Shown: positions 53,388 through 62,935 of the stretch, in pieces
Layout of the letters: each line of letters starts with the position of its first letter
How positions within the stretch are numbered: position 1 is the stretch's first letter
Source: Flagellimonas marinaquae
Lineage (GTDB): Bacteria > Bacteroidota > Bacteroidia > Flavobacteriales > Flavobacteriaceae
Assembly: GCF_003992675.1 (NCBI RefSeq)
Contig: NZ_RZMZ01000014.1
Span: 96,725-160,724, forward strand
DNA length: 64,000 nt
Direction: 5' to 3'
Notes under the pieces: generated by a model
Database searches by the model: none
What the model was told of the DNA's origin: nothing
What the model saw: only the letters and a program-made list of their open reading frames with translations
Position numbers and translations under genes: made by a program

Positions 53388-55214
53388 TTGAAAGCAGTTG
53401 AGAGAGTTGACCCATTTTATGTTTTGAAACAGTTGCTCAAGGCAACGGCGCTTATTTCCCAAGAAGGCGCTCTTTTGGATGCTTCTTGCTCTTGGCTGGA
53501 AATGTTTGGAATTCCTTCCCTTACTGAGGGTAAGGGTCCCGAAATATTCACCTTGTTCCCAGAGGATATCGAACTGAGAAGGAAGCTCAAGGAAAACAAA
53601 TCCTTTACCCTAGAGCATACCATTACAGCAAATTATATTACCCAACACTTAAAAAGCTATTTTGCCCCTTGGTTCGATGAAAAGGAAAATGTAATCGGAA
53701 CCATCATTCAAACGGACGATATTACTTCTGAAATAAAAAAACAGGAAGAAATAGACTGGCTCAAAAACATACTGGAAACCAAGGTAGAGGTTTCCAAAAC
53801 GGGCTGGTGGGAATACGATGTAAATACCGAGGAGCTTTTTTGGTGCAGGGAAACCAAGAGGATACATCAGGTACCTGATAGCTATCAACCCACCGCTCAG
53901 GAAGGCATTAATTTCTTCAAATCCGGTTATAGCAGAAACAAAGTTTCCATGCTGTTCCATCGGTTGAACTCCAATCATCAATCCTACGACATCAATTTGT
54001 TGCTGGTTACCTATATGGGCCAAGAACGCTGGGTACGAATTACAGGAAAACCCATTGTGGAAAATGGAAAGACCGTTAAAGTTTTTGGGACCATCAAAGA
54101 TGTGCATGAAGAGGTCATGGCCGAAACCCGTATAAAGGAAAACCAACAATTATTGCGCACTTTGGTGGACAGTCTTCCGCTCAACGTATATGTGAAGGAC
54201 CTGGAATCCAGAAAGATTTTGGTCAACAAGAGTGAGTGCAATTATTTCGAGAAGTCTGCCGAAGAACTGATTGGAAAAACGGATTTTGATCTTTTTGAAA
54301 AGGAAGTTGCCCAAATGTCACGTGAGGAAGACATCCAAGTCATGAAAAACTTGACCCCAATTATTGGAAAGGAGACCCAAAGTATCCTTAACGGTAAGGT
54401 CACCCACCATCTTACATCCAAAATCCCCTATTTTGATTTGGATGGCAAAGTATGTGGTCTTATTGGGATGAGTTTGGACATTACCCATATGAAAAAGAAG
54501 GAGGAACAACTGCGAAGCCTCAATACAACTGCGGTCATGCAGAACCAAAAACTCATCAGCTTTGCACATATTGTTTCGCACAACCTTAGATCCCATTCCG
54601 CCAACTTTTCCATGTTGTTGGGATTTCTTGATGCTGAAAAGGATCCAACAGAAAGGCTTCGATTGATAAAGATGCTGCGCCAAGCTTCCGATAATCTATT
54701 GGAAACCTTAGGCAACCTCAACCAAGTGGTAGATGTGAACTCAAACACCCTGGTCATCAAAAAACCCGTGCACTTACGCCACGCCGTGGTAAAGGTACTT
54801 CAAGATCAGTCTGGGCTTTTGGAGCACAACCGTGCACAGGTGGTGAACCATGTTCCCGAGCACTTACAAATCCACTGTGTGCCCGCGTATCTGGATAGCA
54901 TATTATTAAATTTAATATCAAACGCGGTCAAATACAAAAGTCCCGACCGAAAACTCCAGATTACCATCGATGCCTTCGAATCCCAAAAAGGTATTGACCT
55001 GAGCATCTCCGATAATGGACTGGGAATTGATCTAAACAAATACGGAAATAAAATATTTGGAATGTACAAAACGTTCCACAACAGAGAAGATGCCAAAGGC
55101 TTTGGACTTTATTTGGTAAAGAACCAGATCGAAGCCATGGGCGGAAGTATAACAGTGCAGAGTGAAGTAGACAAAGGCACTACATTCAATGTAAGTTTTA
55201 ATGAAGAAAGTTAG
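53388..55214 (+). CDS. PAS-domain sensor histidine kinase
   Basis: The protein is 608 aa with three PAS-type domains (about 15-115, 130-245 and 255-370, the last with VYVKDLESRKILVN). A HisKA region with phosphorylatable H398 (AHIVSHNLRSHSANF) and a HATPase domain (about 490-605) with NLISNAVKY (N box), ISDNGLGIDL (G1) and GFGLYLVKNQIEAMGG (G2) follow. There is no membrane helix, so it is probably cytoplasmic. The start is uncertain: no ATG lies at the N-terminus and TTG at 53388 fits best. It overlaps the response regulator by 14 bp. Confidence 0.9.
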   Translation: MKAVERVDPFYVLKQLLKATALISQEGALLDASCSWLEMFGIPSLTEGKGPEIFTLFPEDIELRRKLKENKSFTLEHTITANYITQHLKSYFAPWFDEKENVIGTIIQTDDITSEIKKQEEIDWLKNILETKVEVSKTGWWEYDVNTEELFWCRETKRIHQVPDSYQPTAQEGINFFKSGYSRNKVSMLFHRLNSNHQSYDINLLLVTYMGQERWVRITGKPIVENGKTVKVFGTIKDVHEEVMAETRIKENQQLLRTLVDSLPLNVYVKDLESRKILVNKSECNYFEKSAEELIGKTDFDLFEKEVAQMSREEDIQVMKNLTPIIGKETQSILNGKVTHHLTSKIPYFDLDGKVCGLIGMSLDITHMKKKEEQLRSLNTTAVMQNQKLISFAHIVSHNLRSHSANFSMLLGFLDAEKDPTERLRLIKMLRQASDNLLETLGNLNQVVDVNSNTLVIKKPVHLRHAVVKVLQDQSGLLEHNRAQVVNHVPEHLQIHCVPAYLDSILLNLISNAVKYKSPDRKLQITIDAFESQKGIDLSISDNGLGIDLNKYGNKIFGMYKTFHNREDAKGFGLYLVKNQIEAMGGSITVQSEVDKGTTFNVSFNEES

Positions 55215-55614
55215 TTGTATTTTTATTGTGGACGATGACCCCATAACTGTATTTGGCATCAAAAAAATGTTGAAGTCGGTAGCGGAATGCGATGACATCC
55301 AAATTTTTCAAAATGGCCACGAGGCCCATGAAGCACTGAAGGAAAGGAACAATACCGGAGGGACCATTCCCGAGGTTATCTTTTTGGACATCAACATGCC
55401 CATTATGGACGGCTGGGAGTTTTTGGACGCAATGATTGAACTGGACATCAAAGAACAGATTGTGATCAATATGATCACGTCTTCCATAGACCCCTTGGAT
55501 CATAAAAAATGGGCAGAATTTAAGGACCGTTGCCCCTATCCTCTCCATTTTAAGAACAAACCCATTTTTAAAATCGAATCAAACGACCTTGGTTGCATGG
55601 AGATTGCTTCATAG
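55201..55614 (+). CDS. Single-domain response regulator
   Basis: The 137-aa receiver domain has no output domain. It has acidic residues D11-D13 (FIVDDDP), phosphoacceptor D63 (VIFLDINMPIMDGWEF), Ser in MITSS, and Lys in HFKNKPI. Starting inside the kinase gene suggests translational coupling and makes the kinase its likely partner. Lone receivers act by protein contact; the target is unknown. Confidence 0.92.
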   Translation: MKKVSCIFIVDDDPITVFGIKKMLKSVAECDDIQIFQNGHEAHEALKERNNTGGTIPEVIFLDINMPIMDGWEFLDAMIELDIKEQIVINMITSSIDPLDHKKWAEFKDRCPYPLHFKNKPIFKIESNDLGCMEIAS

Positions 55615-55683
55615 ATCATAATATTCTGTATTTTTGGCACTTGCAAGTACACATTTTGTGCAACCTAAAGTTCCCAAAGCATT

Positions 55684-57483
55684 TTGAAGCAGATTATTCT
55701 TTTTTCGGCCGTAGTGTTCCTGATGTCCTGTAAATCCGAAACGCAGGACGAAAAGTCCTCGTACCCTACCCATTACGAACTTTCCGAGGGCAAGGAAACC
55801 GCAACCTATCAGCAGACCATTGATTATTATATGGCCTTGGCTCGCGAATTTCCGGAAATCAACATTCAGACCATTGGCAAAACGGACAGCGGCTACCCCC
55901 TGCATACCGTTACCTTTAACCCTGATGCGGACTTTAATTTTGAAAATATCCGCAAGGAAAAGACCATCATCCTTATCAATAATGGGATACATCCCGGGGA
56001 AAGTGATGGAATCGATGCCACCATGATGCTTTACCGTGACTTGGCCACAGGTGAATTGAAAGCTCCAAAGAACACCGTATTGGTCACGATTCCGATTTAT
56101 AATGTTGGAGGGGCACTCAACCGGAACTCGACTACCCGAGCCAACCAAAACGGACCTGAAGCCTATGGGTTTAGGGGCAACGCCCGAAATTACGACCTAA
56201 ACCGCGACTTCATTAAAATGGATACCCAAAACGCCAAGACATTTGCCCAAATATTCCATATGGTAAAGCCAGATGTTTTTGTGGACAACCATGTAAGCAA
56301 CGGTGCCGATTACCAATACACCTTGACCCATTTGTTCACACAGCACAACAAATTGGGTGGTGAAATGGGCGAATACCTCCATGATACCTTTATGCCAGGA
56401 CTTGAACAATCCTTGATCGAAAAGGAGTGGGACATCACACCTTATGTAAATGTGTTCAATGTTCCGCCAGAGGTAGGTTTTAGCCAATTTATGGACCATC
56501 CGCGATACTCCACAGGGTACACCACTCTTTGGAGCACTTTGGGGCTTATGGTCGAGACGCATATGCTAAAACCCTACCAACAACGTGTGGAAGGCACCTA
56601 TGCTTTGATGGAAAGCTTGATCGACGTGGTGGAAAAGGAGCACAATACCATAAAAACACTCCGTAAGAAGACTTTGGAGAGCAACTTGGACCTTTCCGAG
56701 TATTACTTTAATTGGCAGGTAGATACAACCCAAAGCAGCACCCTGAACTTTAAGGGCTTCGAGGCAGAACGCTTTACCAGCGAAGTCACAGGCCTACCAC
56801 GTTTAAAATACAATCGGGAAAAGCCCTTTACGAAGGAGACGGTTTATCAAGATTATTTTTACCCAAAGGATACGGTCAGTGTCCCCGATGCCTACATAGT
56901 AAAGCGGAGTTGGATGAAGGTAATCGAACGCTTGGATGCGAACAAGATACAATACATGCCCATAAAAAAGGACACCACACTTTCTGTCGAAGTCTATCAT
57001 ATTGAATCATACGACACTAGAAATTCACCCTACGAAGGACACTATCTCCACTCCGAAACAAAGGTGACCACAACAGTGAAGGACATCCATTTTAGGGAAG
57101 GTGATCTCTGGGTACCAACCCATCAACCCGGTATTCGCTACCTCATGGAAACCTTGGAGCCACAAGGCGTGGATTCCTTCTTCAACTGGAACTTTTTTGA
57201 TACCATGCTACAGCGCAAGGAAGGCTTTTCCCCTTATGTGTTTGAAGATGTTGCTTTGGATATGCTACAAAAGGATACACTATTGTTGCAGGAGTTTGAA
57301 GCAAAAAAAGAGGAAGACCTCAACTTTTCCAATAATTGGTATGCTCAGCTCAATTGGATTTTTGAACGATCCGTACATTTTGAAGAAGCCTTTTTGACCT
57401 ATCCCATTTACAGGGTGGCCAAAAATAGTGAGGCTGCTGGACTGTTCCCTAATCAAAGGGCCAATCCTGGAACAAGACCTTAA
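55684..57483 (+). CDS. M14-family zinc carboxypeptidase, lipoprotein
   Basis: The 599-aa protein starts at TTG 55684: this gives a proper lipobox signal peptide (MKQIILFSAVVFLMSC, Cys 16), and no ATG is available. The M14 domain has NNGIHPGESDG (HxxE zinc ligands), RNYDLNRDF and FVDNHVSNGADYQ with the third zinc His. About 250 C-terminal residues form a beta-rich extension. It is expected at the cell surface or in the periplasm. Its 3' end overlaps the convergent NUDIX gene by 35 bp. Confidence 0.88.
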   Translation: MKQIILFSAVVFLMSCKSETQDEKSSYPTHYELSEGKETATYQQTIDYYMALAREFPEINIQTIGKTDSGYPLHTVTFNPDADFNFENIRKEKTIILINNGIHPGESDGIDATMMLYRDLATGELKAPKNTVLVTIPIYNVGGALNRNSTTRANQNGPEAYGFRGNARNYDLNRDFIKMDTQNAKTFAQIFHMVKPDVFVDNHVSNGADYQYTLTHLFTQHNKLGGEMGEYLHDTFMPGLEQSLIEKEWDITPYVNVFNVPPEVGFSQFMDHPRYSTGYTTLWSTLGLMVETHMLKPYQQRVEGTYALMESLIDVVEKEHNTIKTLRKKTLESNLDLSEYYFNWQVDTTQSSTLNFKGFEAERFTSEVTGLPRLKYNREKPFTKETVYQDYFYPKDTVSVPDAYIVKRSWMKVIERLDANKIQYMPIKKDTTLSVEVYHIESYDTRNSPYEGHYLHSETKVTTTVKDIHFREGDLWVPTHQPGIRYLMETLEPQGVDSFFNWNFFDTMLQRKEGFSPYVFEDVALDMLQKDTLLLQEFEAKKEEDLNFSNNWYAQLNWIFERSVHFEEAFLTYPIYRVAKNSEAAGLFPNQRANPGTRP

Positions 57484-58048
57484 TATTATGGTATGAGTTT
57501 TTTAAGGCCTTTTTGGTCTTTCGGGCACCCTTCCATTTTACCTTTTTGATACCCTCCGATTTTTCAGCCACCAATTTACCTGTATAATCGGTGGACATGA
57601 TGAACCAGTGCGTCTGCTTCAATCGGTACTCGCCATTGCGTTTAAAAATATGGTAGGTAGTATGCAGGAACCGTTCGATGACCAAATTTTTCGCCCCCGT
57701 TTCCTCTTCCACTTCCCGCAACGCTGCACTTTCTATGGACTCCCCCTTGTCCACCTTACCTTTGGGCAGGTCCCATTTGCCATTTCTGTAAATAAAAAGC
57801 ACCTTCCCTTTTTTATTGATGACAAAACCACCACCAGCAACCACCACTGGAATCTTGTGCATGAACAGTTTTAAAATCTTTTTGTCATCTGGATGATATA
57901 AATAAGCCCTCTTTAGCTTCTTTTTGGACAATAGGTGGATTGCCTCGACAATGGAATCACCATCCAGAGAAAACAAATTACCATTGGAGTCTGGAGGGCG
58001 CTCGTTTGTCAAAATCAGTGGAGCCTCATTCACAAAAACTTCATACAT
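57449..58048 (-). CDS. NUDIX hydrolase
   Basis: The 199-aa protein has the Nudix box GKVDKGESIESAALREVEEETG (about 97-118, pattern Gx5Ex7REUxEExG). It has an N-terminal segment of about 65 residues that I do not recognise, and a C-terminal basic tail. The substrate is unknown. It is divergent from pyrE with only 7 bp between start codons. Confidence 0.9.
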   Translation of the reverse strand: MYEVFVNEAPLILTNERPPDSNGNLFSLDGDSIVEAIHLLSKKKLKRAYLYHPDDKKILKLFMHKIPVVVAGGGFVINKKGKVLFIYRNGKWDLPKGKVDKGESIESAALREVEEETGAKNLVIERFLHTTYHIFKRNGEYRLKQTHWFIMSTDYTGKLVAEKSEGIKKVKWKGARKTKKALKNSYHNIKVLFQDWPFD

Positions 58049-58051
58049 TTG
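58044..58051 (+). promoter_or_regulatory. Candidate -7 promoter element of pyrE
   Basis: TACATTTG matches TAnnTTTG and ends 4 nt before the pyrE ATG, overlapping the start codon of the divergent NUDIX gene. Such spacing implies a leaderless pyrE mRNA. No -33 TTG at standard spacing. Confidence 0.4.
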
Positions 58052-58055
58052 CGCA

Positions 58056-58697
58056 ATGGTTTTAGATAAGGGAATCGCAAAAAAAACAGCCGAGCTGTTA
58101 TTACAAATTAATGCAATTAAGTTGGAACCTGAAAATCCTTTTACGTGGGCCTCAGGTTGGAAATCTCCTATTTATTGCGATAATAGAATTATGCTTTCTT
58201 ATCCCAAGGTAAGAAACTTTGTTCGAGAAGAAATTGCCAAACAGGTTGAAAACCTTTACGGAAAGCCCGATGTGATTGCAGGTGTGGCCACCGGCGCAAT
58301 CGGAATTGGCATTTTGGTTGCCGAAGCATTGGGGCTCCCCTTTGTTTACGTAAGGCCAAAACCTAAGGAGCACGGCCGACAAAATCAAATTGAAGGGTAT
58401 TTTGAAGCCGGCCAAAGCGTGGTTGTCATCGAAGATTTGATCAGCACGGGCAACAGTAGCCTAAACGCCGTTCAGGCCTTGAAAGAGCAAAAGGCCGATA
58501 TCAAGGGCATGATTGCCATTTTTACGTACGGCTTCCCCATTTCAACCGAAAACTTTGAAAAGGAAGGCGTGGAGTTGCATACCCTCTCCGACTACGAGAA
58601 TTTGATAGAGCAAGCTTCCGACACCCATTACATTAAACAAGATCAATTACAGACCCTATTGGAGTGGAGGTCAAATCCACAAGAATGGAAATCATAA
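58056..58697 (+). CDS. pyrE: Orotate phosphoribosyltransferase
   Basis: The protein is 213 aa from the ATG at 58056 (MVLDKGIAKKTAELLLQINA); the longer frame upstream is antisense to the NUDIX gene. It converts orotate to OMP in pyrimidine synthesis. Motifs are FTWASGWKSPIYCDNR, YVRPKPKEHGRQNQIEG (catalytic loop), and the PRPP motif VVVIEDLISTGNS. It lies 7 bp before an SRPBCC gene. Confidence 0.97.
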   Translation: MVLDKGIAKKTAELLLQINAIKLEPENPFTWASGWKSPIYCDNRIMLSYPKVRNFVREEIAKQVENLYGKPDVIAGVATGAIGIGILVAEALGLPFVYVRPKPKEHGRQNQIEGYFEAGQSVVVIEDLISTGNSSLNAVQALKEQKADIKGMIAIFTYGFPISTENFEKEGVELHTLSDYENLIEQASDTHYIKQDQLQTLLEWRSNPQEWKS

Positions 58698-58704
58698 GTT
58701 TACC

Positions 58705-59103
58705 ATGCACATTGAAACCTCAAAAAAAATCGTATCCAAAAGTGATAAGGAAATATTTGAATTCCTTACGGATATCAAAAACTTTAAAACCTTGATGCCC
58801 GAGAACATCGAAAAGTTCGAAGTATTGGACGAGAATACCTTTAAGTTTGCCTTAAAGGGCATGCCGGAAATCGTACTACGGCTCAAGGAAGAACATCCAA
58901 ACGAAAAGGTAGTTTTGGGTGCGGCCAGCGACAAATTACCGTTTACGCTCACGGCAGATATCAAAGCTATCGATGATAGCCAAAGTGAGGTAGGTCTAAG
59001 TTTTGAAGGAGAATTCAATGCCATGATGGCCATGATGATCAAAGGACCCATCACTAATTTTATGGGAACCCTGTCCAACAATATGGACAAAATCGGTCAA
59101 TAA
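58705..59103 (+). CDS. SRPBCC-fold protein
   Basis: The 132-aa single-domain protein is of the START/Bet v1-like SRPBCC superfamily: VSKSDKEIFEFLTDIKNFKTLMPENIEKFEV, then alternating strands and a C-terminal helix rich in Met. These bind hydrophobic ligands; the ligand is unknown. Co-transcribed with pyrE (7-bp gap). It overlaps the convergent birA by 7 bp. Confidence 0.8.
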   Translation: MHIETSKKIVSKSDKEIFEFLTDIKNFKTLMPENIEKFEVLDENTFKFALKGMPEIVLRLKEEHPNEKVVLGAASDKLPFTLTADIKAIDDSQSEVGLSFEGEFNAMMAMMIKGPITNFMGTLSNNMDKIGQ

Positions 59104-59840
59104 AGTAAGGTTACCTCCTTAAAATCAAATTCCTTTATAATTTGGTCCTCCAGCTCGATGACCAACTTTCCTGAAGCGGACACCCTTCGGATGTAGCCCA
59201 TAAACCGCTCCCCTTTTGCATTGGTAAATGTCGAGGGCTTATCCTTTCGGAACAACAACCTCTCGTAAGCAGGCAGTAACTGTGCTACCGTTTTTGCTTC
59301 GACCGTGTCCAATTGGAATTGAATACTGTCCAAAATGGTATGGAGAAGTTCGTCAAGATCGAAATTCCTTCCAGTGACCAATTTCAAGGAAGATGCTTTA
59401 CCCAATTCACCAAAATCCGTTTGGTTCACATTAAGGCCTATGCCAATGACGGCTTCGCCAATTTTGTTGCCCCTCAGCATATTTTCTATCAAAATACCAC
59501 AGATTTTGCTGGAACCTGACATAATGTCGTTAGGCCATTTGATCTGTACATCGGGTATAGATAGCTTGCCCAAGGCTTCATACATGGCCAAGGATACTGC
59601 GATGTTGAGCGCAAATTGATGTCGTACGCTCATGGCATCAAACTTTTTTAAAACACTGAATGTTAAGTTTTTACCCCCTTCAGAAGCCCAAACCGTATTC
59701 ATTTGACCCCTGCCCTTGAGTTGGCTTTTGGTAACCACCACCGTATAATCCATAGGATTTTCCGATCGCAACAAATCCTTTAAAAAGAAATTTGTGGAAT
59801 CCGTGGCATCAAGTTTGAGTATCTGAAATTGTTTTCCCAA
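59097..59840 (-). CDS. birA: Biotin--[acetyl-CoA-carboxylase] ligase
   Basis: The 247-aa protein has the catalytic motif KGRGQMNTVWASEGGKNLTFSV and KWPNDIM, then GIGLNVN, with the small C-terminal SH3-like domain. It lacks the N-terminal DNA-binding domain, so it is a plain ligase and not a repressor. It is divergent from rsfS. Confidence 0.95.
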   Translation of the reverse strand: MGKQFQILKLDATDSTNFFLKDLLRSENPMDYTVVVTKSQLKGRGQMNTVWASEGGKNLTFSVLKKFDAMSVRHQFALNIAVSLAMYEALGKLSIPDVQIKWPNDIMSGSSKICGILIENMLRGNKIGEAVIGIGLNVNQTDFGELGKASSLKLVTGRNFDLDELLHTILDSIQFQLDTVEAKTVAQLLPAYERLLFRKDKPSTFTNAKGERFMGYIRRVSASGKLVIELEDQIIKEFDFKEVTLLY

Positions 59841-59895
59841 TGTAATAAGCCTTTACGATTTGTTAAAAACTAGGGCTAAGAAAACAAAAAAAACA

Positions 59896-59903
59896 TAACT
59901 TTG
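59896..59903 (+). promoter_or_regulatory. Candidate -7 promoter element of the rsfS-ftsH operon
   Basis: TAACTTTG matches TAnnTTTG and lies 20 nt before the rsfS ATG. No -33 TTG at normal spacing. Confidence 0.5.
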
Positions 59904-59923
59904 TAAAAAACTAAACTTTTTGA

Positions 59924-60301
59924 ATGCAGAAAAAGAAAGCTAGCGCAGATGAATTGATTGCCTTGATCCTGGAAGGAATAGAAGACGTTAAAGGAGTTGA
60001 CATAAATCTACTGGACCTGAGGGAAATCGAAAATACAGTTTGCGACTACTTCATCATCTGTAACGGTACTTCCAACACACATGTGAACGCAATTGTATCT
60101 TCCGTGCAGAAAAAGGTCAGCAAGGCCCTGCAGGACAAACCATGGCATGTTGAAGGCTCAGAAAATGCCGAATGGGTGCTCATGGACTATGTCAACGTTG
60201 TCGTGCATGTATTTCAAAAACACAATAGGGAATTCTATGATATTGAGGGACTTTGGGGAGATGCCAAAGTCACTATGGTGGAAAGCAGTTACAATTCTTA
60301 A
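59924..60301 (+). CDS. rsfS: Ribosome silencing factor RsfS
   Basis: The 125-aa protein binds L14 and blocks subunit joining when nutrients are low. Family signatures are DLREIENTVCDYFIICNGTSNTHV and WVLMDYVNVVVHVFQKHNREFYDIEGLWGDA. It is first in the rsfS-ftsH-LUD-cdsA-psd group, 6 bp before ftsH. Confidence 0.95.
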   Translation: MQKKKASADELIALILEGIEDVKGVDINLLDLREIENTVCDYFIICNGTSNTHVNAIVSSVQKKVSKALQDKPWHVEGSENAEWVLMDYVNVVVHVFQKHNREFYDIEGLWGDAKVTMVESSYNS

Positions 60302-60307
60302 GAAAAA

Positions 60308-62257
60308 ATGGCAAAAGAAAACAACCCAAATAATACTCCAAAAAAGCCGCGCTTTAGTTCGTGGTGGATTTACGGCGTAGTCATCGCATTGATCATCGGC
60401 TTCCAATTTTTTGGTGGAAGCAATTTTTCAAGTACGGAAAAAACGACAACCTCCGAGTTACAGGAGTTTTTGCGCAATGGTGACATCTCCAAGATTGTCA
60501 TCATAACCAATACAAGACAGGCCAAGGTGTACCTCACCGAGGAGGCCATGAAGAAAGACGTTCACAAAGGAGTGGCCGAAAAACCGCTTTTTCCATCCAC
60601 AAATCTGGTTCCCCAGTACGTGTTGGATTATGGGGACCTTCAGATTTTCCAGAACGAAATCACTGAGATAAAGAAAGAAAACAACTTGGACACCATTGTC
60701 GAGTTTGACACGGAATCCAATGTCCTCGGCGAAATATTCCTTACGCTGTTACCATTTGCCCTGATTATAGGTATTTGGATTTATTTGATGCGTAGAATGT
60801 CAGGCGGTGCCGGAGGCGGTGCTGGTGGACAAATTTTCAATATAGGAAAGTCCAAGGCCAAACTCTTCGACGAGAAAACCGACACCCGTACATCTTTCAA
60901 GGATGTTGCCGGTTTGGAAGGAGCTAAGGAAGAGGTTCAAGAAATTGTGGAGTTCCTTAAAAATCCTGACAAATATACTTCCTTGGGAGGTAAAATTCCC
61001 AAAGGGGCATTGCTGGTAGGACCTCCCGGTACAGGTAAAACCCTTTTGGCAAAAGCCGTTGCCGGTGAAGCCAAAGTACCGTTCTTTTCACTTTCCGGTT
61101 CGGATTTTGTGGAGATGTTCGTGGGTGTAGGAGCATCTAGGGTGCGTGACCTTTTCAAACAAGCAAAGGATAAATCACCCGCTATCATATTTATCGATGA
61201 AATCGACGCCATTGGACGCGCTAGAGGAAAAAACAACTTTACAGGTTCCAATGACGAGCGTGAGAATACCCTAAACCAGTTATTGACCGAAATGGATGGT
61301 TTTGGCACCAACACCAACGTAATTGTATTGGCAGCCACTAACCGTGCCGATGTACTGGACAAAGCCTTGATGCGTGCGGGACGTTTCGACCGTCAGATTT
61401 ATGTGGACCTACCCGACCTGAACGAAAGAAAAGAAATATTCGAAGTGCACCTTCGTCCTATCAAAACCGCCGAGACCTTGGATTTGGACTTTTTGGCCAA
61501 ACAGACCCCAGGATTCTCAGGTGCAGATATTGCCAACGTTTGTAACGAAGCAGCATTGATCGCAGCCCGTAAGGAGAAAAAAGCGGTCACCAAACAAGAT
61601 TTCTTGGACGCTGTGGATAGAATTGTGGGTGGTCTGGAGAAGAAGAACAAAATTATTACCCCAGACGAGAAGAAGACCATTGCTTTTCACGAAGCTGGTC
61701 ACGCTACGGTAAGCTGGATGTTGGAGCACGCCGCTCCCTTGGTGAAGGTTACCATTGTACCCAGAGGACAGTCACTTGGAGCTGCATGGTATTTGCCCGA
61801 AGAGCGCCTCATCGTTCGACCAGAACAAATGTTGGACGAGATGTGTGCCACCATGGGCGGTAGAGCAGCAGAGAAAGTAATGTTTGGAAAAATTTCCACA
61901 GGTGCATTGAGCGATTTGGAAAAAGTGACCAAACAAGCAAGGGCCATGGTCACCATTTATGGCCTTAACGAAGAGCTAGGCAACATCACCTATTACGATT
62001 CTTCCGGGCAGAATGAATATGGGTTCACCAAGCCTTACAGCGAGGAAACCGCACAAAAAATAGATCAGGAAATATCCAAAATGATCGAGGCGCAATATCA
62101 GCGGGCCATCAAACTGTTGGAAGACAATAAGGACAAACTCACGGAACTTGCCGAACGTCTTTTGGACAAAGAGGTCATTTTCAAGGACGATTTGGAAAAA
62201 ATCTTTGGACAACGTCCTTTTGAAAAGGAAGAAGAAAAATTAGAGCCAGCAAAATAA
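60308..62257 (+). CDS. ftsH: ATP-dependent zinc metalloprotease FtsH
   Basis: The 649-aa inner-membrane AAA+ protease degrades misfolded membrane proteins and some regulators. Two membrane helices (about 19-38 and 142-163) flank a periplasmic domain. The AAA+ module has Walker A GPPGTGKT (238-245), Walker B AIIFIDEIDAIG and the SRH ATNRADVLDKALMRAGRFDR. The protease site is HEAGH (461-465). Full length. Confidence 0.98.
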   Translation: MAKENNPNNTPKKPRFSSWWIYGVVIALIIGFQFFGGSNFSSTEKTTTSELQEFLRNGDISKIVIITNTRQAKVYLTEEAMKKDVHKGVAEKPLFPSTNLVPQYVLDYGDLQIFQNEITEIKKENNLDTIVEFDTESNVLGEIFLTLLPFALIIGIWIYLMRRMSGGAGGGAGGQIFNIGKSKAKLFDEKTDTRTSFKDVAGLEGAKEEVQEIVEFLKNPDKYTSLGGKIPKGALLVGPPGTGKTLLAKAVAGEAKVPFFSLSGSDFVEMFVGVGASRVRDLFKQAKDKSPAIIFIDEIDAIGRARGKNNFTGSNDERENTLNQLLTEMDGFGTNTNVIVLAATNRADVLDKALMRAGRFDRQIYVDLPDLNERKEIFEVHLRPIKTAETLDLDFLAKQTPGFSGADIANVCNEAALIAARKEKKAVTKQDFLDAVDRIVGGLEKKNKIITPDEKKTIAFHEAGHATVSWMLEHAAPLVKVTIVPRGQSLGAAWYLPEERLIVRPEQMLDEMCATMGGRAAEKVMFGKISTGALSDLEKVTKQARAMVTIYGLNEELGNITYYDSSGQNEYGFTKPYSEETAQKIDQEISKMIEAQYQRAIKLLEDNKDKLTELAERLLDKEVIFKDDLEKIFGQRPFEKEEEKLEPAK

Positions 62258-62322
62258 GAGCTAAAGATACAATTCATTCAAAAGATTTAAATTGATTTAG
62301 TAGCCAGAAGACAAGACCATTA

Positions 62323-62931
62323 ATGGGAGTTTTTAAAAAACTTTTCGGAGGAGGAAAAAAGGTTTCCAAAGAAACTGCGGAAACCCGTGGAGAACACATG
62401 CCCGACCTAAAAATTCCTGTAGACGAAAAGTTTACCATCTACTTCAAAAAAAATGGCGGAAAGTTCATCTACTGTGAAGATTTTGCAGAGGTTTCCGAGG
62501 CACTCAAAAATATTGTTTCGGAAAATGATTGGCAAAACCATCTGTTTTATTCACTAGATCCCAGGATAGAAACCAAGTTTGCTTCCGAGAAGCTCCAGTT
62601 TACCGATAATCGTAACGAAAGTGATATCTTCTTTACTACCTGCGAGCATCTTGTCGCCCATAATGGATCCATTTTGGTGTGTTCCCATCAAATCAAAGAG
62701 AAGAAACTGGACGAACTGCCTTCCAACCTCATTGTCTTTGCCACCACAAGCCAATTGGTCGATTCCATCAGCGAAGCTCTCAAAATAATCAAGGAACGTT
62801 ACCAGAAGAACATTCCCAATAATATTACCACCTTAAAACACTTCCAACAAACGCCCGAAAACAAAGATGACTTTCTTTCCTATGGGAGTGCCTCCAAAAA
62901 TGTATATCTTTTACTCCTAGAAGATTTCTGA
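62323..62931 (+). CDS. LUD-domain (LutC/YkgG-like) protein
   Basis: The 202-aa protein resembles the LUD fold seen in LutC: KFIYCEDFAEVSEALKNI, then RNESDIFFTTCEHLVAHNGSILVCS, and ASKNVYLLLLEDF at the end. LutA and LutB are not encoded in the window, so lactate utilisation should not be assumed. The position between ftsH and cdsA is common in flavobacteria. Confidence 0.75.
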   Translation: MGVFKKLFGGGKKVSKETAETRGEHMPDLKIPVDEKFTIYFKKNGGKFIYCEDFAEVSEALKNIVSENDWQNHLFYSLDPRIETKFASEKLQFTDNRNESDIFFTTCEHLVAHNGSILVCSHQIKEKKLDELPSNLIVFATTSQLVDSISEALKIIKERYQKNIPNNITTLKHFQQTPENKDDFLSYGSASKNVYLLLLEDF

Positions 62932-62935
62932 GTAG

